A DNA stretch of 64,000 bases from Pectinatus haikarae (GTDB lineage: Bacteria; Bacillota; Negativicutes; Selenomonadales; Selenomonadaceae), in the NCBI RefSeq assembly GCF_015732185.1, contig NZ_WIQM01000016.1:62001-126000 (forward strand). The letters are read 5' to 3'. Position 1 is the first letter of the stretch; the number at the start of each line of letters is the position of its first letter. This document shows positions 47,221 to 56,680 of this stretch, in pieces. The notes under the pieces are model-generated. The model searched no databases. It worked only from the letters and a program-made list of their open reading frames with translations, and was not told the origin of the DNA. The position numbers were made by a program, and so were the translations under genes.

Positions 47221-48003
47221 ATGAAGCAAAATTGGAAACGATTAATTGCATGTTTATTTTCATTATTACTTGCCGCTGTGGCATTTACAGGCTGCGGTAA
47301 TCAATCATCTCAGGATGACAGTTCTCTGAAAGGAAAAAAACTGACAATAGGGATAGGCACTTATGCACCTTTTTCATACCAGGACCAGGATGGCAAACAA
47401 ATAGGTTATGATGTGGACTTGCTGGATGCACTGAGTAAGAAACTTGAATTTACTTATGATCTGAAAGTCATGGAATATGATCCTATGCTTATCTCCATCC
47501 AAAATAAAGAAATAGATATGGCGGCAGGACAGATCAGCATAACAGATGAACGCAAACAGAAAATAGGATTCAGCGATCCGTATTATTATGCTGGGCTGCA
47601 TGCTGCCGTAAAAAAGGATTCATCTATAAACAGCATGGATGATCTGCATGGGAAAAAAATTGCTGTGGAAAAAGGCACAGCTGCCCATATATACGTAACA
47701 AAGAATTATTCAGATTCTGATATTATTGTGTTTCCGCAACAATCAGCCGCATATTTGGAAGTAGAAAAAGGTGCGGCTGATGCAACACTTTATGATATAC
47801 CAAATGTCTTATATTATTTGCAGACTCATGCGGACAGTACTCTGCGCATAGCAGGAGAAGAAGTCCAAAAAGTGCCATGCGGTCTTGCCTTCCCAAAAGA
47901 CAGCAAATATATCAGCCAGATAAATCAAGCATTGAAAGAATTGAAAGATGATGGTACTATAGATAAGATACAGGAAAAATGGCTTAGCACAAAATCTTCT
48001 TAA
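47221..48003 (+). CDS. Amino-acid ABC substrate-binding lipoprotein
   Basis: A 260-residue lipoprotein: signal sequence and lipobox AFTGC, then a family-3 binding domain (IGIGTYAPFSYQDQDGKQIGYDVDLLDAL, ISITDERKQKIGFSDPYYY). GGAGG precedes the ATG. The substrate is probably a polar or aromatic amino acid such as glutamine, arginine or cystine; the sequence does not decide. It is the first gene of a three-gene transporter unit that has only one permease, which should homodimerise. Confidence 0.88.
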   Translation: MKQNWKRLIACLFSLLLAAVAFTGCGNQSSQDDSSLKGKKLTIGIGTYAPFSYQDQDGKQIGYDVDLLDALSKKLEFTYDLKVMEYDPMLISIQNKEIDMAAGQISITDERKQKIGFSDPYYYAGLHAAVKKDSSINSMDDLHGKKIAVEKGTAAHIYVTKNYSDSDIIVFPQQSAAYLEVEKGAADATLYDIPNVLYYLQTHADSTLRIAGEEVQKVPCGLAFPKDSKYISQINQALKELKDDGTIDKIQEKWLSTKSS

Positions 48004-48156
48004 ACTATCGCAAGAACAGGTGCAGGCTTTTGAATATCTTTCAAGAGTCTGCATTTTCTGAGTCCGCTGTTAATTTTGAGAACGATTTGCTGCCGGCAAA
48101 ATCGACAAATACTGCTGCAGCCAGGGAATGAACATCGAAAAAAGGAGGGGATGCCT

Positions 48157-48816
48157 GTGTTTGATTGGAGCAGTGCAATAATTGTTTTTCCCCGCATTGC
48201 CGAGGGAATGAAAATCACCATATACATAGCCGTATCAGGTATCGTCATAGGATTTATAATTGGGTTAGTGACCGGTTACATACGTACTACAGAGTACAAA
48301 CTTTTAAAGAAAATAATGGGGTTTTATGTATGGCTGGTGCGAAGCACACCAATAATCGTGCAGGCTTTATATATATATTTTGTACTGCCGCGATTGCTGG
48401 ATATTCCTTTTGACCGCAATTTGGCAGGGATTATATGCATCTCCATAAATGCCGGTGCCTACATCTCAGAAATAGTTCGCGGAGCTATACTGAGCGTACC
48501 TGTCGGTCAATGGGAAGCGGGCTTCTCCCTGGGCATGAATAGACTGCAAGTAATAACCCATTTGATATTTCCTTTGGCATTTAAAAATATGCTGCCCGCT
48601 CTCGGCAACCAATTTATCATAACGGTCAAGGATACTTCCATACTGACAGTTATAGGTGTCGCTGAGATGACATATCAGGCGGGACAATATGCCGCTACAT
48701 CATTTAATCTTGTAGAGAGCTATACAATATTGGCTTTATTTTATCTGTTCTTGATTTCAGTATTATCCGTTATTTTAAATCTCTTAGAAAAGAAAATGGG
48801 AGTTGGGACAAAATGA
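48157..48816 (+). CDS. Amino-acid ABC transporter permease
   Basis: A 219-residue HisM/GlnP-family permease with about five membrane segments and the coupling loop GFSLGMNRLQVITHLIFPLAFKNMLPA. I prefer the GTG at 48157, about 8 bp after AAGGAGGGG; the ATG at 48151 almost touches that site. The 150-bp gap after the binding-protein gene shows no terminator. Its stop overlaps the start of the ATPase gene (ATGA). Confidence 0.87.
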   Translation: MFDWSSAIIVFPRIAEGMKITIYIAVSGIVIGFIIGLVTGYIRTTEYKLLKKIMGFYVWLVRSTPIIVQALYIYFVLPRLLDIPFDRNLAGIICISINAGAYISEIVRGAILSVPVGQWEAGFSLGMNRLQVITHLIFPLAFKNMLPALGNQFIITVKDTSILTVIGVAEMTYQAGQYAATSFNLVESYTILALFYLFLISVLSVILNLLEKKMGVGTK

Positions 48817-49538
48817 TGGAAGTACGGCACTTAAAAAAGAAGTTTCAGGAAAATACTGTACTTGAAGATATCAATCTTTCATTTAAAAATGAGGATGTGA
48901 CTTGTATACTTGGTCCTTCCGGAGCCGGAAAAAGCACATTTCTCCGCTGCCTGAATCTATTGGAAAAACCTACTGAAGGGGAGATACTATATGAAGGCAG
49001 AAATTTATTGGACAACCAATTTGACATACGACAGCTCCGGGAAGAAGTCGGCATGGTATTCCAACATTTTAATTTATTTCCATTAAAAACAGCAGCCGAA
49101 AATATTATGCTTGCTCCCCGTCTTGTCAAAAAGATGGGAAAGAAAGAAGCCCGCAAGTGTGCTGAAACGATGCTCGCTAAAGTTGGTCTGGCTGACAAGG
49201 CTGATGCAATGCCTTCGTCACTTTCTGGTGGACAGCAGCAGCGTATAGCAATCGCGCGCGCATTGGCCATGCAGCCTAAAATGATCCTTTTCGATGAACC
49301 GACATCCGCACTTGATCCCGAATTAGTCGGTGATGTCCTCTCCGTAATGCGCAACTTGGCAGATGAAGGAATGTCAATGATAATTGTTACACATGAAATG
49401 AATTTTGCCAAAGAAGTTGCTGATAGAATTGTTTTCATGGCCGACGGCAGAATTATAGAAGATTCAGCGCCTGGACAATTTTTTTCAGCGCCCAAGACAG
49501 AACGGGCAAAAACTTTTCTTTCACGCTTCCTTATTTAA
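48813..49538 (+). CDS. Amino-acid ABC transporter ATPase
   Basis: A 241-residue GlnQ-type ATPase: Walker A GPSGAGKST, Q-loop VFQHFNLFPLKT, signature LSGGQQQR, Walker [14 protein letters not shown] and switch VTHEMNF. Two adjacent ATG codons are possible starts (48813 or 48816); the first overlaps the permease stop. It ends the operon. Confidence 0.92.
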   Translation: MMEVRHLKKKFQENTVLEDINLSFKNEDVTCILGPSGAGKSTFLRCLNLLEKPTEGEILYEGRNLLDNQFDIRQLREEVGMVFQHFNLFPLKTAAENIMLAPRLVKKMGKKEARKCAETMLAKVGLADKADAMPSSLSGGQQQRIAIARALAMQPKMILFDEPTSALDPELVGDVLSVMRNLADEGMSMIIVTHEMNFAKEVADRIVFMADGRIIEDSAPGQFFSAPKTERAKTFLSRFLI

Positions 49539-49732
49539 TTTGCACCACACAGCTATAGTTTCTTAACGAGAATTTTTTTATTGATCAGAAAAATAGATAT
49601 AAATTAACCAAACAACCGCTTACCGTAATCTCGAAGCATTTATTTATTGACGCTTCACCAATAGATCTAACATTTTTAAGACTTCTCCCCCATTAAACTG
49701 AAACCAATGCCCGGCATACAATTATAAAAAAA

Positions 49733-49790
49733 CACCCATGATATGAAGGAAATTATGCTAAAGTACTTTCATATCATGGGTATTTTTTTT
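49733..49790. terminator. Bidirectional terminator between the ABC operon and glnL
   Basis: The stem ACCCATGATATGAA/TTCATATCATGGGT has an A-run on the left and a T-run on the right. The spacer 49539-49732 shows no gene. Confidence 0.85.
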
Positions 49791-50682
49791 ATTTGCTGCA
49801 TTCAATATACAATGTGCGTAAAAATTTTTTACTATTTACATGTGTCTGTACTATCTGGGGTTTTTCTTCATTTTCCATCTTGCGCATAAGTGTATATATT
49901 TCAGCCATTTCAAAGTAGCGCGATGCATAATCATCAAACTTAGGATTTGTACAATCGACAATTCCCAATGAGGCAATATTGACCATTGCCTGAAAAACAG
50001 TACGTCGCATTCTCTGCTCGGCAGCCTTTATTTCTTTTTGCGCATCTTTACCATTTTTTTCTTTTACCAATAGAGCAAATATACTTTTCAGAGACGGAAA
50101 AGCTTTAGCAGTATCAACCATTTTCTCTTGCAGACACTGAAGCAGCAACAATATTTCATGGCTGCCACTCCCGCTGTCGATCCCAAGATCCTTCATCACC
50201 GCACTGCCATGTTCAATTACGGAAAAAGATTTATCCTTCAGCTTCTTGCTTTCATCAGTATCCGGATCATAAACAGTATGAAGACTTGTCCTTATATTAT
50301 CAACAAAACTTTTCAGGCAGGCATGTTCACTGACAGCGCGTATCACACCGATGATCTCGTTGCGATTTATGGGCTTTGTTATATAGTAATCCACACCAAA
50401 TGCGTAGGCATCACCCACCATCTCCTTGTTTTCTACCTGAGAAAGCATGATTATTTTCCCATCGAAACCATCTTTTATGTCCTTTACGGTTTGTATACCA
50501 TCCCGCACCGGCATCAGCATATCTATTATTAATATATCTATTTTTTTCATTTGCAGAAAGTTATTGTCCAGTGCCACGGCAGTATCTGCTATTTCTTCTA
50601 CTTCTCCCAGCTTATAATCCTCTATAATATCCTGCAACATGGTACAAACTGCCATATCATCATCTATTATCATGAATCTCAT
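49789..50682 (-). CDS. GlnL/YcbB-type response regulator
   Basis: A 297-residue response regulator. The N-terminal receiver has acidic residues in IIDDDM, the phospho-Asp in IIDMLMPVRDG and Lys in ITKPIN. The C-terminal half is not a standard output domain; its pattern (VMKDLGIDSGSGSHEILLLLQCL...AEQRMRRTVFQAMVNIASLG) matches the YcbB domain of Bacillus GlnL, which binds DNA. It follows the kinase gene by 10 bp. The stop codon touches the shared terminator. Bacillus GlnL responds to glutamine; here the neighbours suggest a dicarboxylate or aspartate signal, which is inference. Confidence 0.8.
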   Translation of the reverse strand: MRFMIIDDDMAVCTMLQDIIEDYKLGEVEEIADTAVALDNNFLQMKKIDILIIDMLMPVRDGIQTVKDIKDGFDGKIIMLSQVENKEMVGDAYAFGVDYYITKPINRNEIIGVIRAVSEHACLKSFVDNIRTSLHTVYDPDTDESKKLKDKSFSVIEHGSAVMKDLGIDSGSGSHEILLLLQCLQEKMVDTAKAFPSLKSIFALLVKEKNGKDAQKEIKAAEQRMRRTVFQAMVNIASLGIVDCTNPKFDDYASRYFEMAEIYTLMRKMENEEKPQIVQTHVNSKKFLRTLYIECSK

Positions 50683-50692
50683 AAACTAACGT

Positions 50693-52006
50693 TCATCCCT
50701 CTTCCACTTTTTCCAATGGAATATACAGTATACATTCCACATTGTCAATTCCGTTAGAATTCATTTTTACTATCCCACCAAGATATTCAACATGATTTTT
50801 TACATATGATAAACCGACACCCGTCGAAGCATTACCATCGCTGTCATATTTTGTCGTATATCCAGGCTGGAATACAAGATTCAGCCTGTTTGCAGGTATA
50901 AAGCTTCCTGTATTTACAATGGAAATACGAAGTCTGTCCTCATCTTTTTTCAAAAAAAGACTGATATTTCCTCTTTTATCAATGGCCTCTACGGCATTTG
51001 TCATCATATTGTTTATCATCGAAAGCAGAGTATAAGCATGCAGTTTAGGAATCTCTTTATCCAGATGCATGCAAAACACAATTTCTTTTTCAAGTGTTCG
51101 TGCGTATTTTTTATGTAAATTCATTGCCAGTTCCATTATTCTACTTGCCGGCAAGTATTCATCAAGCTTTTTATCCTTATTGTCAGTTATTTGCATCAAT
51201 CCTGAATAAACTCTCTGATTATCTTTTTTTATATTATGCAAAGTACCCGCCATATTGAGTACTTTTTGCGCTAAAAATTTTTCCTGATCGGTTTTTGCTT
51301 TTATTTTCAATTCTTCATAAATTTTATAACATTCGCGAGTAGCATTTTCGGCATTTTTCTGTGATCTGCTTAATTGTATTACTTCATTATAGACATTTGT
51401 CACTACCATCAGAATTTTTTCTTTTTCTCTTCGCTCCTGTTTCATACGAATTTCCATGGTATAAATTTGCGCTAAAAAGAAAAAACTTAAAATAAAAAAA
51501 CATCGCAGTATTGCAATAATAGTTATTTTAAAAATCATGATCAGAGTAGGAAAAGACCACAATACTCCCGATAAAATACAAGTAGCCGAAAGCTCTGCAA
51601 TACTAGCCGCGACCTCTGCAAAAATTGACCAACGGGCTATTTGCAGTGCTTTATCATACACGCATGCGCGGTCAAATTTGGGAATCAAAAAAAATCCTGC
51701 ATACACAAAATAATAGAAAAAGGTAGACGCATGAAACCAAACAGCCTGTCCAAAGTATATGCCACCAAGATAAACATCAAGTACCGCCCTGAAAACAACT
51801 ACAAACGCTCCCATACATATCCCTGTAAGAAGAAGAGACACATTGCGCATGGAAAGAATAAATAAAAGAAATACAGGCGACCCTAGGCTGATCTGGAATT
51901 TGGAAAAGATACCAGCAAAAGGATGTATTTTCAATTCCCCCGCAAGCGAAACACAGCCCAGCATAAATAAAAACATGCCCACATCCCGCTTACTGCTTGG
52001 ATACAT
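50693..52006 (-). CDS. GlnK-type membrane sensor histidine kinase
   Basis: A 437-residue kinase with about six membrane segments in the first 190 residues and no large periplasmic domain. A coiled-coil region leads to a phosphoacceptor-like motif, LHNIKKDNQR, near residue 265, and then an ATP-binding domain with N-box MINNMMTNAVEAI and G-box TGVGLSYVKNHVE. This resembles the GlnK/YcbA partner of GlnL. The ATG follows GGAGG. It is divergent from the DASS transporter gene, with a 317-bp shared control region. Confidence 0.82.
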   Translation of the reverse strand: MYPSSKRDVGMFLFMLGCVSLAGELKIHPFAGIFSKFQISLGSPVFLLFILSMRNVSLLLTGICMGAFVVVFRAVLDVYLGGIYFGQAVWFHASTFFYYFVYAGFFLIPKFDRACVYDKALQIARWSIFAEVAASIAELSATCILSGVLWSFPTLIMIFKITIIAILRCFFILSFFFLAQIYTMEIRMKQERREKEKILMVVTNVYNEVIQLSRSQKNAENATRECYKIYEELKIKAKTDQEKFLAQKVLNMAGTLHNIKKDNQRVYSGLMQITDNKDKKLDEYLPASRIMELAMNLHKKYARTLEKEIVFCMHLDKEIPKLHAYTLLSMINNMMTNAVEAIDKRGNISLFLKKDEDRLRISIVNTGSFIPANRLNLVFQPGYTTKYDSDGNASTGVGLSYVKNHVEYLGGIVKMNSNGIDNVECILYIPLEKVEEG

Positions 52007-52127
52007 AGCAATTCCTCCATATTAATTTCATCGCACTCCCACTATGTATTGTTTATTTTAACATAAAAATTATTTATTTCATATAAGAAAAAAGTTATTA
52101 AAATAAATTTTTTCAATAATATAAATT

Positions 52128-52153
52128 TTTTGTAGATTACTGTCGGATTTTGT
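52128..52153. promoter_or_regulatory. GlnL-like direct-repeat operator
   Basis: TTTTGT (52128-52133), TACTGT (52138-52143) and TTTTGT (52148-52153) are spaced by exactly 4 bp each, giving a 10-bp period. As I recall, the Bacillus GlnL site is TTTTGT-N4-TTTTGT. It lies 122 bp from the kinase gene and 171 bp from the transporter gene. Confidence 0.65.
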
Positions 52154-52172
52154 AGACCAAATTGTATATATA

Positions 52173-52186
52173 TTATGACGTCATAA
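52173..52186. promoter_or_regulatory. Perfect palindrome TTATGACGTCATAA
   Basis: A 14-bp perfect palindrome lies 20 bp from the GlnL-like repeats in the same divergent region. It could be an operator for a second regulator. The remainder of 52187-52323 shows only AT-rich sequence and a weak CTTGA/TCAAG pair. Confidence 0.4.
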
Positions 52187-52323
52187 ATCAATATAAATAT
52201 TCATTCAAATTTCCTTGATTTTTTCTAAATATCAAGAAAATACCTATCACTTTCAAGCAAAGTGTGTCATCTGCGGCAGATTTCATTATTATCTAGTGTT
52301 TATCTGGAAAGGGATTCACAAAA

Positions 52324-53748
52324 ATGGAAAAAGAAAATTCTTTACAAACTACATTCAAAAAAAGCCTTATCTGCGTTATCATAGGCTTGATAATTTGGTT
52401 TATCCCCATACCAAATGGTGTCAATCCGCAAGCATGGCATCTTCTGGCAATTTTTGTCGCCACCATTGCTGGTTTTATTCTTCAACCTTTGTCTATTGGT
52501 GCTGTCTCCATTATTGCTTGTACCGCTCTTGTTATATTTCATGTATTAAAAGCAGGTGAGGCTCTGGCTGGATTCAGTAATACTATTATATGGCTTATTG
52601 TTTCGGCCTTCATGTTTGCCGAAGGTTTTGTCAAAACAGGACTTGGCAACCGCATAGCTTACCAACTTCTCGCCAAGTTTGGTTCCAGTTCGCTACGCGT
52701 TGCCTATGTAATGAGCGTTGCTGATTTTATGATTGCGCCCTTCACTCCTTCAAACACGGCTAGAGGCGGCGGTATAATTTTTCCGATAGTAAACAGTATC
52801 TGTTCAGCCATCGGCGCCGCCCCGAACAAAGATACAAATCATCGTACAGCGGCATTTTTCATGTTCAGTTCCTACTGCGCGGTTATAACTTCCGCCTGCA
52901 TATTTCTCACCGGTGCCTCTAACAACGCGCTTGCCGCAACTTTATCAAATACATTATTCGGTGTAACTATCACATGGACAGACTGGTTCATAGCCTGCAT
53001 CGTTCCCGGTATTATACTGTCAGTACTCACTCCATGGCTGCTATACAAAATAATAAATCCGGAATTGAAATATACACCTGAAACCAAAGAAATGGCTAAA
53101 GAAAAATTGACCAAAATGGGCGCTATGTCCAGCGCAGAAAAAACACTCTGCTTGATCTTTATTTCTGCTCTATTTTTATGGGCCACCGGACCGATACATG
53201 GCATTGATTCTGCTTTTATAGCCTTGCTTGGTCTAAGTGCTATGTTGGCAGCCCATATTATTGACTGGAACGATGTGCTGAACCAAAAAGGTGCTTGGGA
53301 TGTTTTGATTTGGATGGGAATATTGGTCAACATGGCAGCATACTTAGCCAAGCTAGGACTTATGAATTATTTTGCCAAGACCGTTGGTGCCAGTCTTGAC
53401 GGTATATCATGGATAATAACGCTTATTGTACTTTCTGTTGTCTATGTTTATGCTCATTATGGACTGGCAAGCAACAGTGCTCATATAATGGCTTTATTTG
53501 GAACATTCGCATCCATACTCATAGTTGCTGGCGCCCCTGCATTAGGTATACTGATAATTTTTGGTGTTTTAGCCAACAGTTGTTCTTTCCTTACACACTA
53601 TGGGTGCGGTGTCACACCGATATTTTTCGGTGCGAATTATATAAGTCAGGGCAAATGGTGGAAAATAGGTTTTCTTATTTCAACAATTCATATTGTTGTA
53701 TGGCTGCTTATAGGCTTACCATGGATGAAATTAGTAGGCTTTTTCTAA
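52324..53748 (+). CDS. DASS-family dicarboxylate/anion transporter
   Basis: A 474-residue inner-membrane carrier of the divalent anion:sodium symporter family (2-oxoglutarate/malate translocator, CitT, YflS type), with about 12 membrane segments. Two substrate/sodium motifs are visible: APFTPSNTARGGG near residue 140 and the ASNNALAAT and ASNSAHIMA segments. Its place before aspartase and beside a GlnKL-type system suggests succinate, fumarate, malate or aspartate exchange; the exact substrate cannot be read from the sequence. Confidence 0.85.
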   Translation: MEKENSLQTTFKKSLICVIIGLIIWFIPIPNGVNPQAWHLLAIFVATIAGFILQPLSIGAVSIIACTALVIFHVLKAGEALAGFSNTIIWLIVSAFMFAEGFVKTGLGNRIAYQLLAKFGSSSLRVAYVMSVADFMIAPFTPSNTARGGGIIFPIVNSICSAIGAAPNKDTNHRTAAFFMFSSYCAVITSACIFLTGASNNALAATLSNTLFGVTITWTDWFIACIVPGIILSVLTPWLLYKIINPELKYTPETKEMAKEKLTKMGAMSSAEKTLCLIFISALFLWATGPIHGIDSAFIALLGLSAMLAAHIIDWNDVLNQKGAWDVLIWMGILVNMAAYLAKLGLMNYFAKTVGASLDGISWIITLIVLSVVYVYAHYGLASNSAHIMALFGTFASILIVAGAPALGILIIFGVLANSCSFLTHYGCGVTPIFFGANYISQGKWWKIGFLISTIHIVVWLLIGLPWMKLVGFF

Positions 53749-53906
53749 AATTTTATTAAAAAATATATCAATTTTTTTAAAGATGATATATAATACACGG
53801 GAAGAAGTATAATGTATACAATGTTCAATATGCATTAGTCTTTAATATAACTATACTTTTTTTAAATTAATAACTTATTTTAATTTCCAAAGAAAGGTGT
53901 ACCATA

Positions 53907-55295
53907 ATGAGAAAAGAACATGATTTTTTAGGTGAACTGGACGTACCTGACGATGTATATTACGGAGTTCAAACAATTCGTGCTAAAGAAAATTTCAATA
54001 TCACAGGACAGACAATAGACTCTGATTTTATTCAGTCCTTTGCCAAGGTCAAAAAAGCTGCCGCTCTAGCCAACATGCTGACAGGACGTTTGGATAAAAA
54101 AATTGGTGATGCTTTGATCAAGGCTGCCGATGAGATAATAGCGGGTGAGCTTCTCGATCAGTTTCCCGTCGATCCTATCCAAGGCGGAGCCGGTACCTCT
54201 ATAAATATGAACACCAACGAAGTTATCGTTAATCGAGCCTTGGAAATAATAGGCGAAAAAAAAGGTCGTTATGATATAATTTCACCAAACAATCATGCCA
54301 ATATGGCTCAGTCAACAAATGATTCATTTCCTACCGCGATTAAAGTATGTATCAGTCATAAAAGTAAAAAGCTTATTGCCGCTCTGGAATATCTTGCCGG
54401 TGAATTGGATAAAAAAGCAGAAGAATACAAGGATATTTTAAAAATGGGACGCACGCATTTACAGGATGCCGTGCCTATTACGCTCGGTCAGGAAATGGGG
54501 TCATATGCTTCTTCTGTGCGCCGCGGTATCAGACGTATCAAGACTGCTGTTGATTCTATTCATATAGTAAATATGGGGGCAACTGCCGTAGGTACCGGCC
54601 TGAATGCCGAGCCTAAATATATAAAAGCTGTAGCACATACTCTTTCGGAAGTTACCGGAGAAACTTTCAAAACTGCCGACAATCTCATCGATACTACCAA
54701 CAATACCGACGGCTTTGCTGATGTGTCAGCATCTTTGAAAGTGACTGCCCTTGTACTCATAAAAATGGCCAATGACTTTCGCCTAATGGCTTCCGGCCCG
54801 CGCTGCGGTCTTAATGAACTCAAACTGCCGCCGCGCCAGCCTGGTTCATCCATCATGCCCGGAAAAATAAATCCAGTCATAGCAGAAGTGCTTGACCAGA
54901 CATGTTACCAAGTCGTGGCAAATGATTTAGCCATTTCGCTCGGCGTAGAAAATGGACAGTTTGAGCTTAATGTAATGGAACCAATAATGGCATTTAATTT
55001 ATTCAACTCAATGAACTATCTGACAAACGCAGTAAATACCTTTGTGGATAAACTTCTCATCGGCCTGCAGCCAAACAGCAAGCAATGCCACAACTGGCTT
55101 GATAAAAGTGTAGGTATTGTCACAGCGCTTTTACCGCATATCGGTTATGAAAATTCGGCAATGCTTGCCAAAGAAGCTTATACAACAGGCGATTCTATCC
55201 GTGAAATAGTTTTAAAAAAAGGTCTTCTTCCAAAAGAAAAACTGGAACATATTTTATCACCTGAACAGATGACTCACCCGGGAATTGCCGAATAA
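53907..55295 (+). CDS. aspA: Aspartate ammonia-lyase (aspartase)
   Basis: A 462-residue enzyme that converts aspartate to fumarate and ammonia. It belongs to the fumarase/aspartase superfamily, with signature loop GSSIMPGKINP near residue 320 and the N-terminal YYGVQTIRAKENF. SIMPGKINPVIAEV and the C-terminal region fit aspartase better than fumarase C. It lies 158 bp after the DASS carrier; together they would allow aspartate uptake and its use as a fumarate source for anaerobic respiration. AGGTG precedes the ATG. Confidence 0.92.
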   Translation: MRKEHDFLGELDVPDDVYYGVQTIRAKENFNITGQTIDSDFIQSFAKVKKAAALANMLTGRLDKKIGDALIKAADEIIAGELLDQFPVDPIQGGAGTSINMNTNEVIVNRALEIIGEKKGRYDIISPNNHANMAQSTNDSFPTAIKVCISHKSKKLIAALEYLAGELDKKAEEYKDILKMGRTHLQDAVPITLGQEMGSYASSVRRGIRRIKTAVDSIHIVNMGATAVGTGLNAEPKYIKAVAHTLSEVTGETFKTADNLIDTTNNTDGFADVSASLKVTALVLIKMANDFRLMASGPRCGLNELKLPPRQPGSSIMPGKINPVIAEVLDQTCYQVVANDLAISLGVENGQFELNVMEPIMAFNLFNSMNYLTNAVNTFVDKLLIGLQPNSKQCHNWLDKSVGIVTALLPHIGYENSAMLAKEAYTTGDSIREIVLKKGLLPKEKLEHILSPEQMTHPGIAE

Positions 55296-55323
55296 CACAG
55301 ATATTCCATATAATCAGCGCCAT

Positions 55324-55402
55324 AAAAAACTCCCTGCTGTAAATACCGATGACTTTAAAAACAGATGTCGTCAATAGGTATTATAGCAGGGAGTTCTTTA
55401 TA
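55324..55402 (+). terminator. Terminator after aspA
   Basis: The outer arms AACTCCCTGCT/AGCAGGGAGTT enclose the inner arms AATACC/GGTATT. A T-rich stretch follows. Confidence 0.75.
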
Positions 55403-55470
55403 TTATAGATTATTTGATCAGGTCAAAATATTAATCAAGATTCCCGATACTTTTTATAAATGGAGACTTA

Positions 55471-55587
55471 ATTCAGACGGCGTTTTGACGCCACCTGAAT
55501 GGTAGTCAAAATTATCCAAGGACTTAGCCGCTCTTTACTCACCGCTTGCAGAAGCGGGAGTATTAGAGCGGGTTAGTCATCGGATAA
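55471..55587. repeat. Paired strong hairpins of unknown origin
   Basis: Hairpin A (55471-55500) pairs ATTCAG-GGCGT with ACGCC-CTGAAT around TTTG. Hairpin B (55512-55587) is a nested stem of 76 nt: TTATCC/GGATAA, GACT-A-CCGCTCT/AGAGCGG-TAGTC, then ACTC-CCGCTT/AAGCGG-GAGT with a GCAG loop. The pair lies between the ends of converging aspA and rlmN, after a separate aspA terminator. It looks like a transposon end, REP-like element or structured RNA. Only one copy is in the window. Confidence 0.6.
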
Positions 55588-55590
55588 AAA

Positions 55591-56661
55591 TCAGCCATTT
55601 TTTTGTGTCTTCTCACTGGATGATGCATCCAGATACTCGTTTCGCAATTGACCGCATGCCGCATTTATATCAGTTCCCATTTCTTTTCTTATCGTTGCAT
55701 TGATATGCTGCTTTTGTAAAATGTCCCAAAAGTTTTTTATTTTTTTTGCTGACGGACGGGTAAAACCTCTTTCCACCACCGGATTAATAGGAATAAGATT
55801 TACATTTGCCAGCTTATTTTTAAGAAGCCCGGCTAATGACTTTGCCTGCTCAGGACTATCATTGATATCATTAATAAGTATATATTCGTAGGTCACTCTG
55901 CGTTTTGTTTTCTCCGCGTAGTCGTCGGCTGCCTTTACAACATCTATCAAGGGATAACGTTTATTTACAGGCATGAGTTCAGAACGCAATTTGTCTTCTG
56001 GTGCATGCAGAGAAAGAGAAAGTGTTATCGGCAGGTTTTCCTGCGCCAATTTCTCCATCATTGGTATTATGCCAGATGTAGATACTGTAATATTACGGTA
56101 GCCTATATTCATACAATATTTTTCGTGCACCAATCGTATAAATGCCAACACATTTTCATAGTTCAGCAGAGGCTCACCACTGCCCATTATAACTATATTT
56201 CCTATGCGCTCATTATTTTTGCTGACCAGTTCCTGACTTTTCATGGCCTGAGCCAGCATTTCACCCTTAGTCATGTTACGATCCAATCCTTTTACCGTTG
56301 ATGCGCAGAACGAGCAGCCTACACTGCATCCTGCCTGTGAGGAGATACAAATGCTATTGCCATATTTTTGCCGCATCAATACGGTCTCTACTGCTACTTT
56401 ATCACTAAAGCGAACCAACATTTTATTTGTTCTTCCATCCTCAGACACTTTGTTATCAACGACTTCTCCACTGTCTGCCACAAGTTTTTGACTCAGCTCC
56501 TCACGCAAGGACAGTGGTAAATTAGTCATCTCGGCAAAATTGTAAATATTTTTCTGATATAGCCATTCTAAAATCTGTGCGGCCCTGAAGGAGGGCACTT
56601 TCATCGGTTTAAGTTTTTCCCTTAACTCATCCAGAGTTAAGCCAAAGATGTTTTCCTGCAA
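55591..56661 (-). CDS. rlmN: Dual-specificity 23S rRNA/tRNA m2A methyltransferase
   Basis: A 356-residue radical-SAM enzyme that methylates A2503 of 23S rRNA and A37 of some tRNAs. The cluster motif is CSVGCSFC. A conserved Cys near the C-terminus, in INAACGQL, would form the methyl-carrying site. It is closely related to Cfr, but the length and context fit RlmN. It follows rsmB by 19 bp. Confidence 0.95.
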   Translation of the reverse strand: MQENIFGLTLDELREKLKPMKVPSFRAAQILEWLYQKNIYNFAEMTNLPLSLREELSQKLVADSGEVVDNKVSEDGRTNKMLVRFSDKVAVETVLMRQKYGNSICISSQAGCSVGCSFCASTVKGLDRNMTKGEMLAQAMKSQELVSKNNERIGNIVIMGSGEPLLNYENVLAFIRLVHEKYCMNIGYRNITVSTSGIIPMMEKLAQENLPITLSLSLHAPEDKLRSELMPVNKRYPLIDVVKAADDYAEKTKRRVTYEYILINDINDSPEQAKSLAGLLKNKLANVNLIPINPVVERGFTRPSAKKIKNFWDILQKQHINATIRKEMGTDINAACGQLRNEYLDASSSEKTQKNG

Positions 56662-56680
56662 TATTTTCGCCTCTTTCCTT

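Noticed and set aside
48845-49495. A 216-codon open frame opposite the ABC ATPase
   Set aside because: The plus-strand frame has every ABC motif; the antisense frame is a by-product of codon bias.
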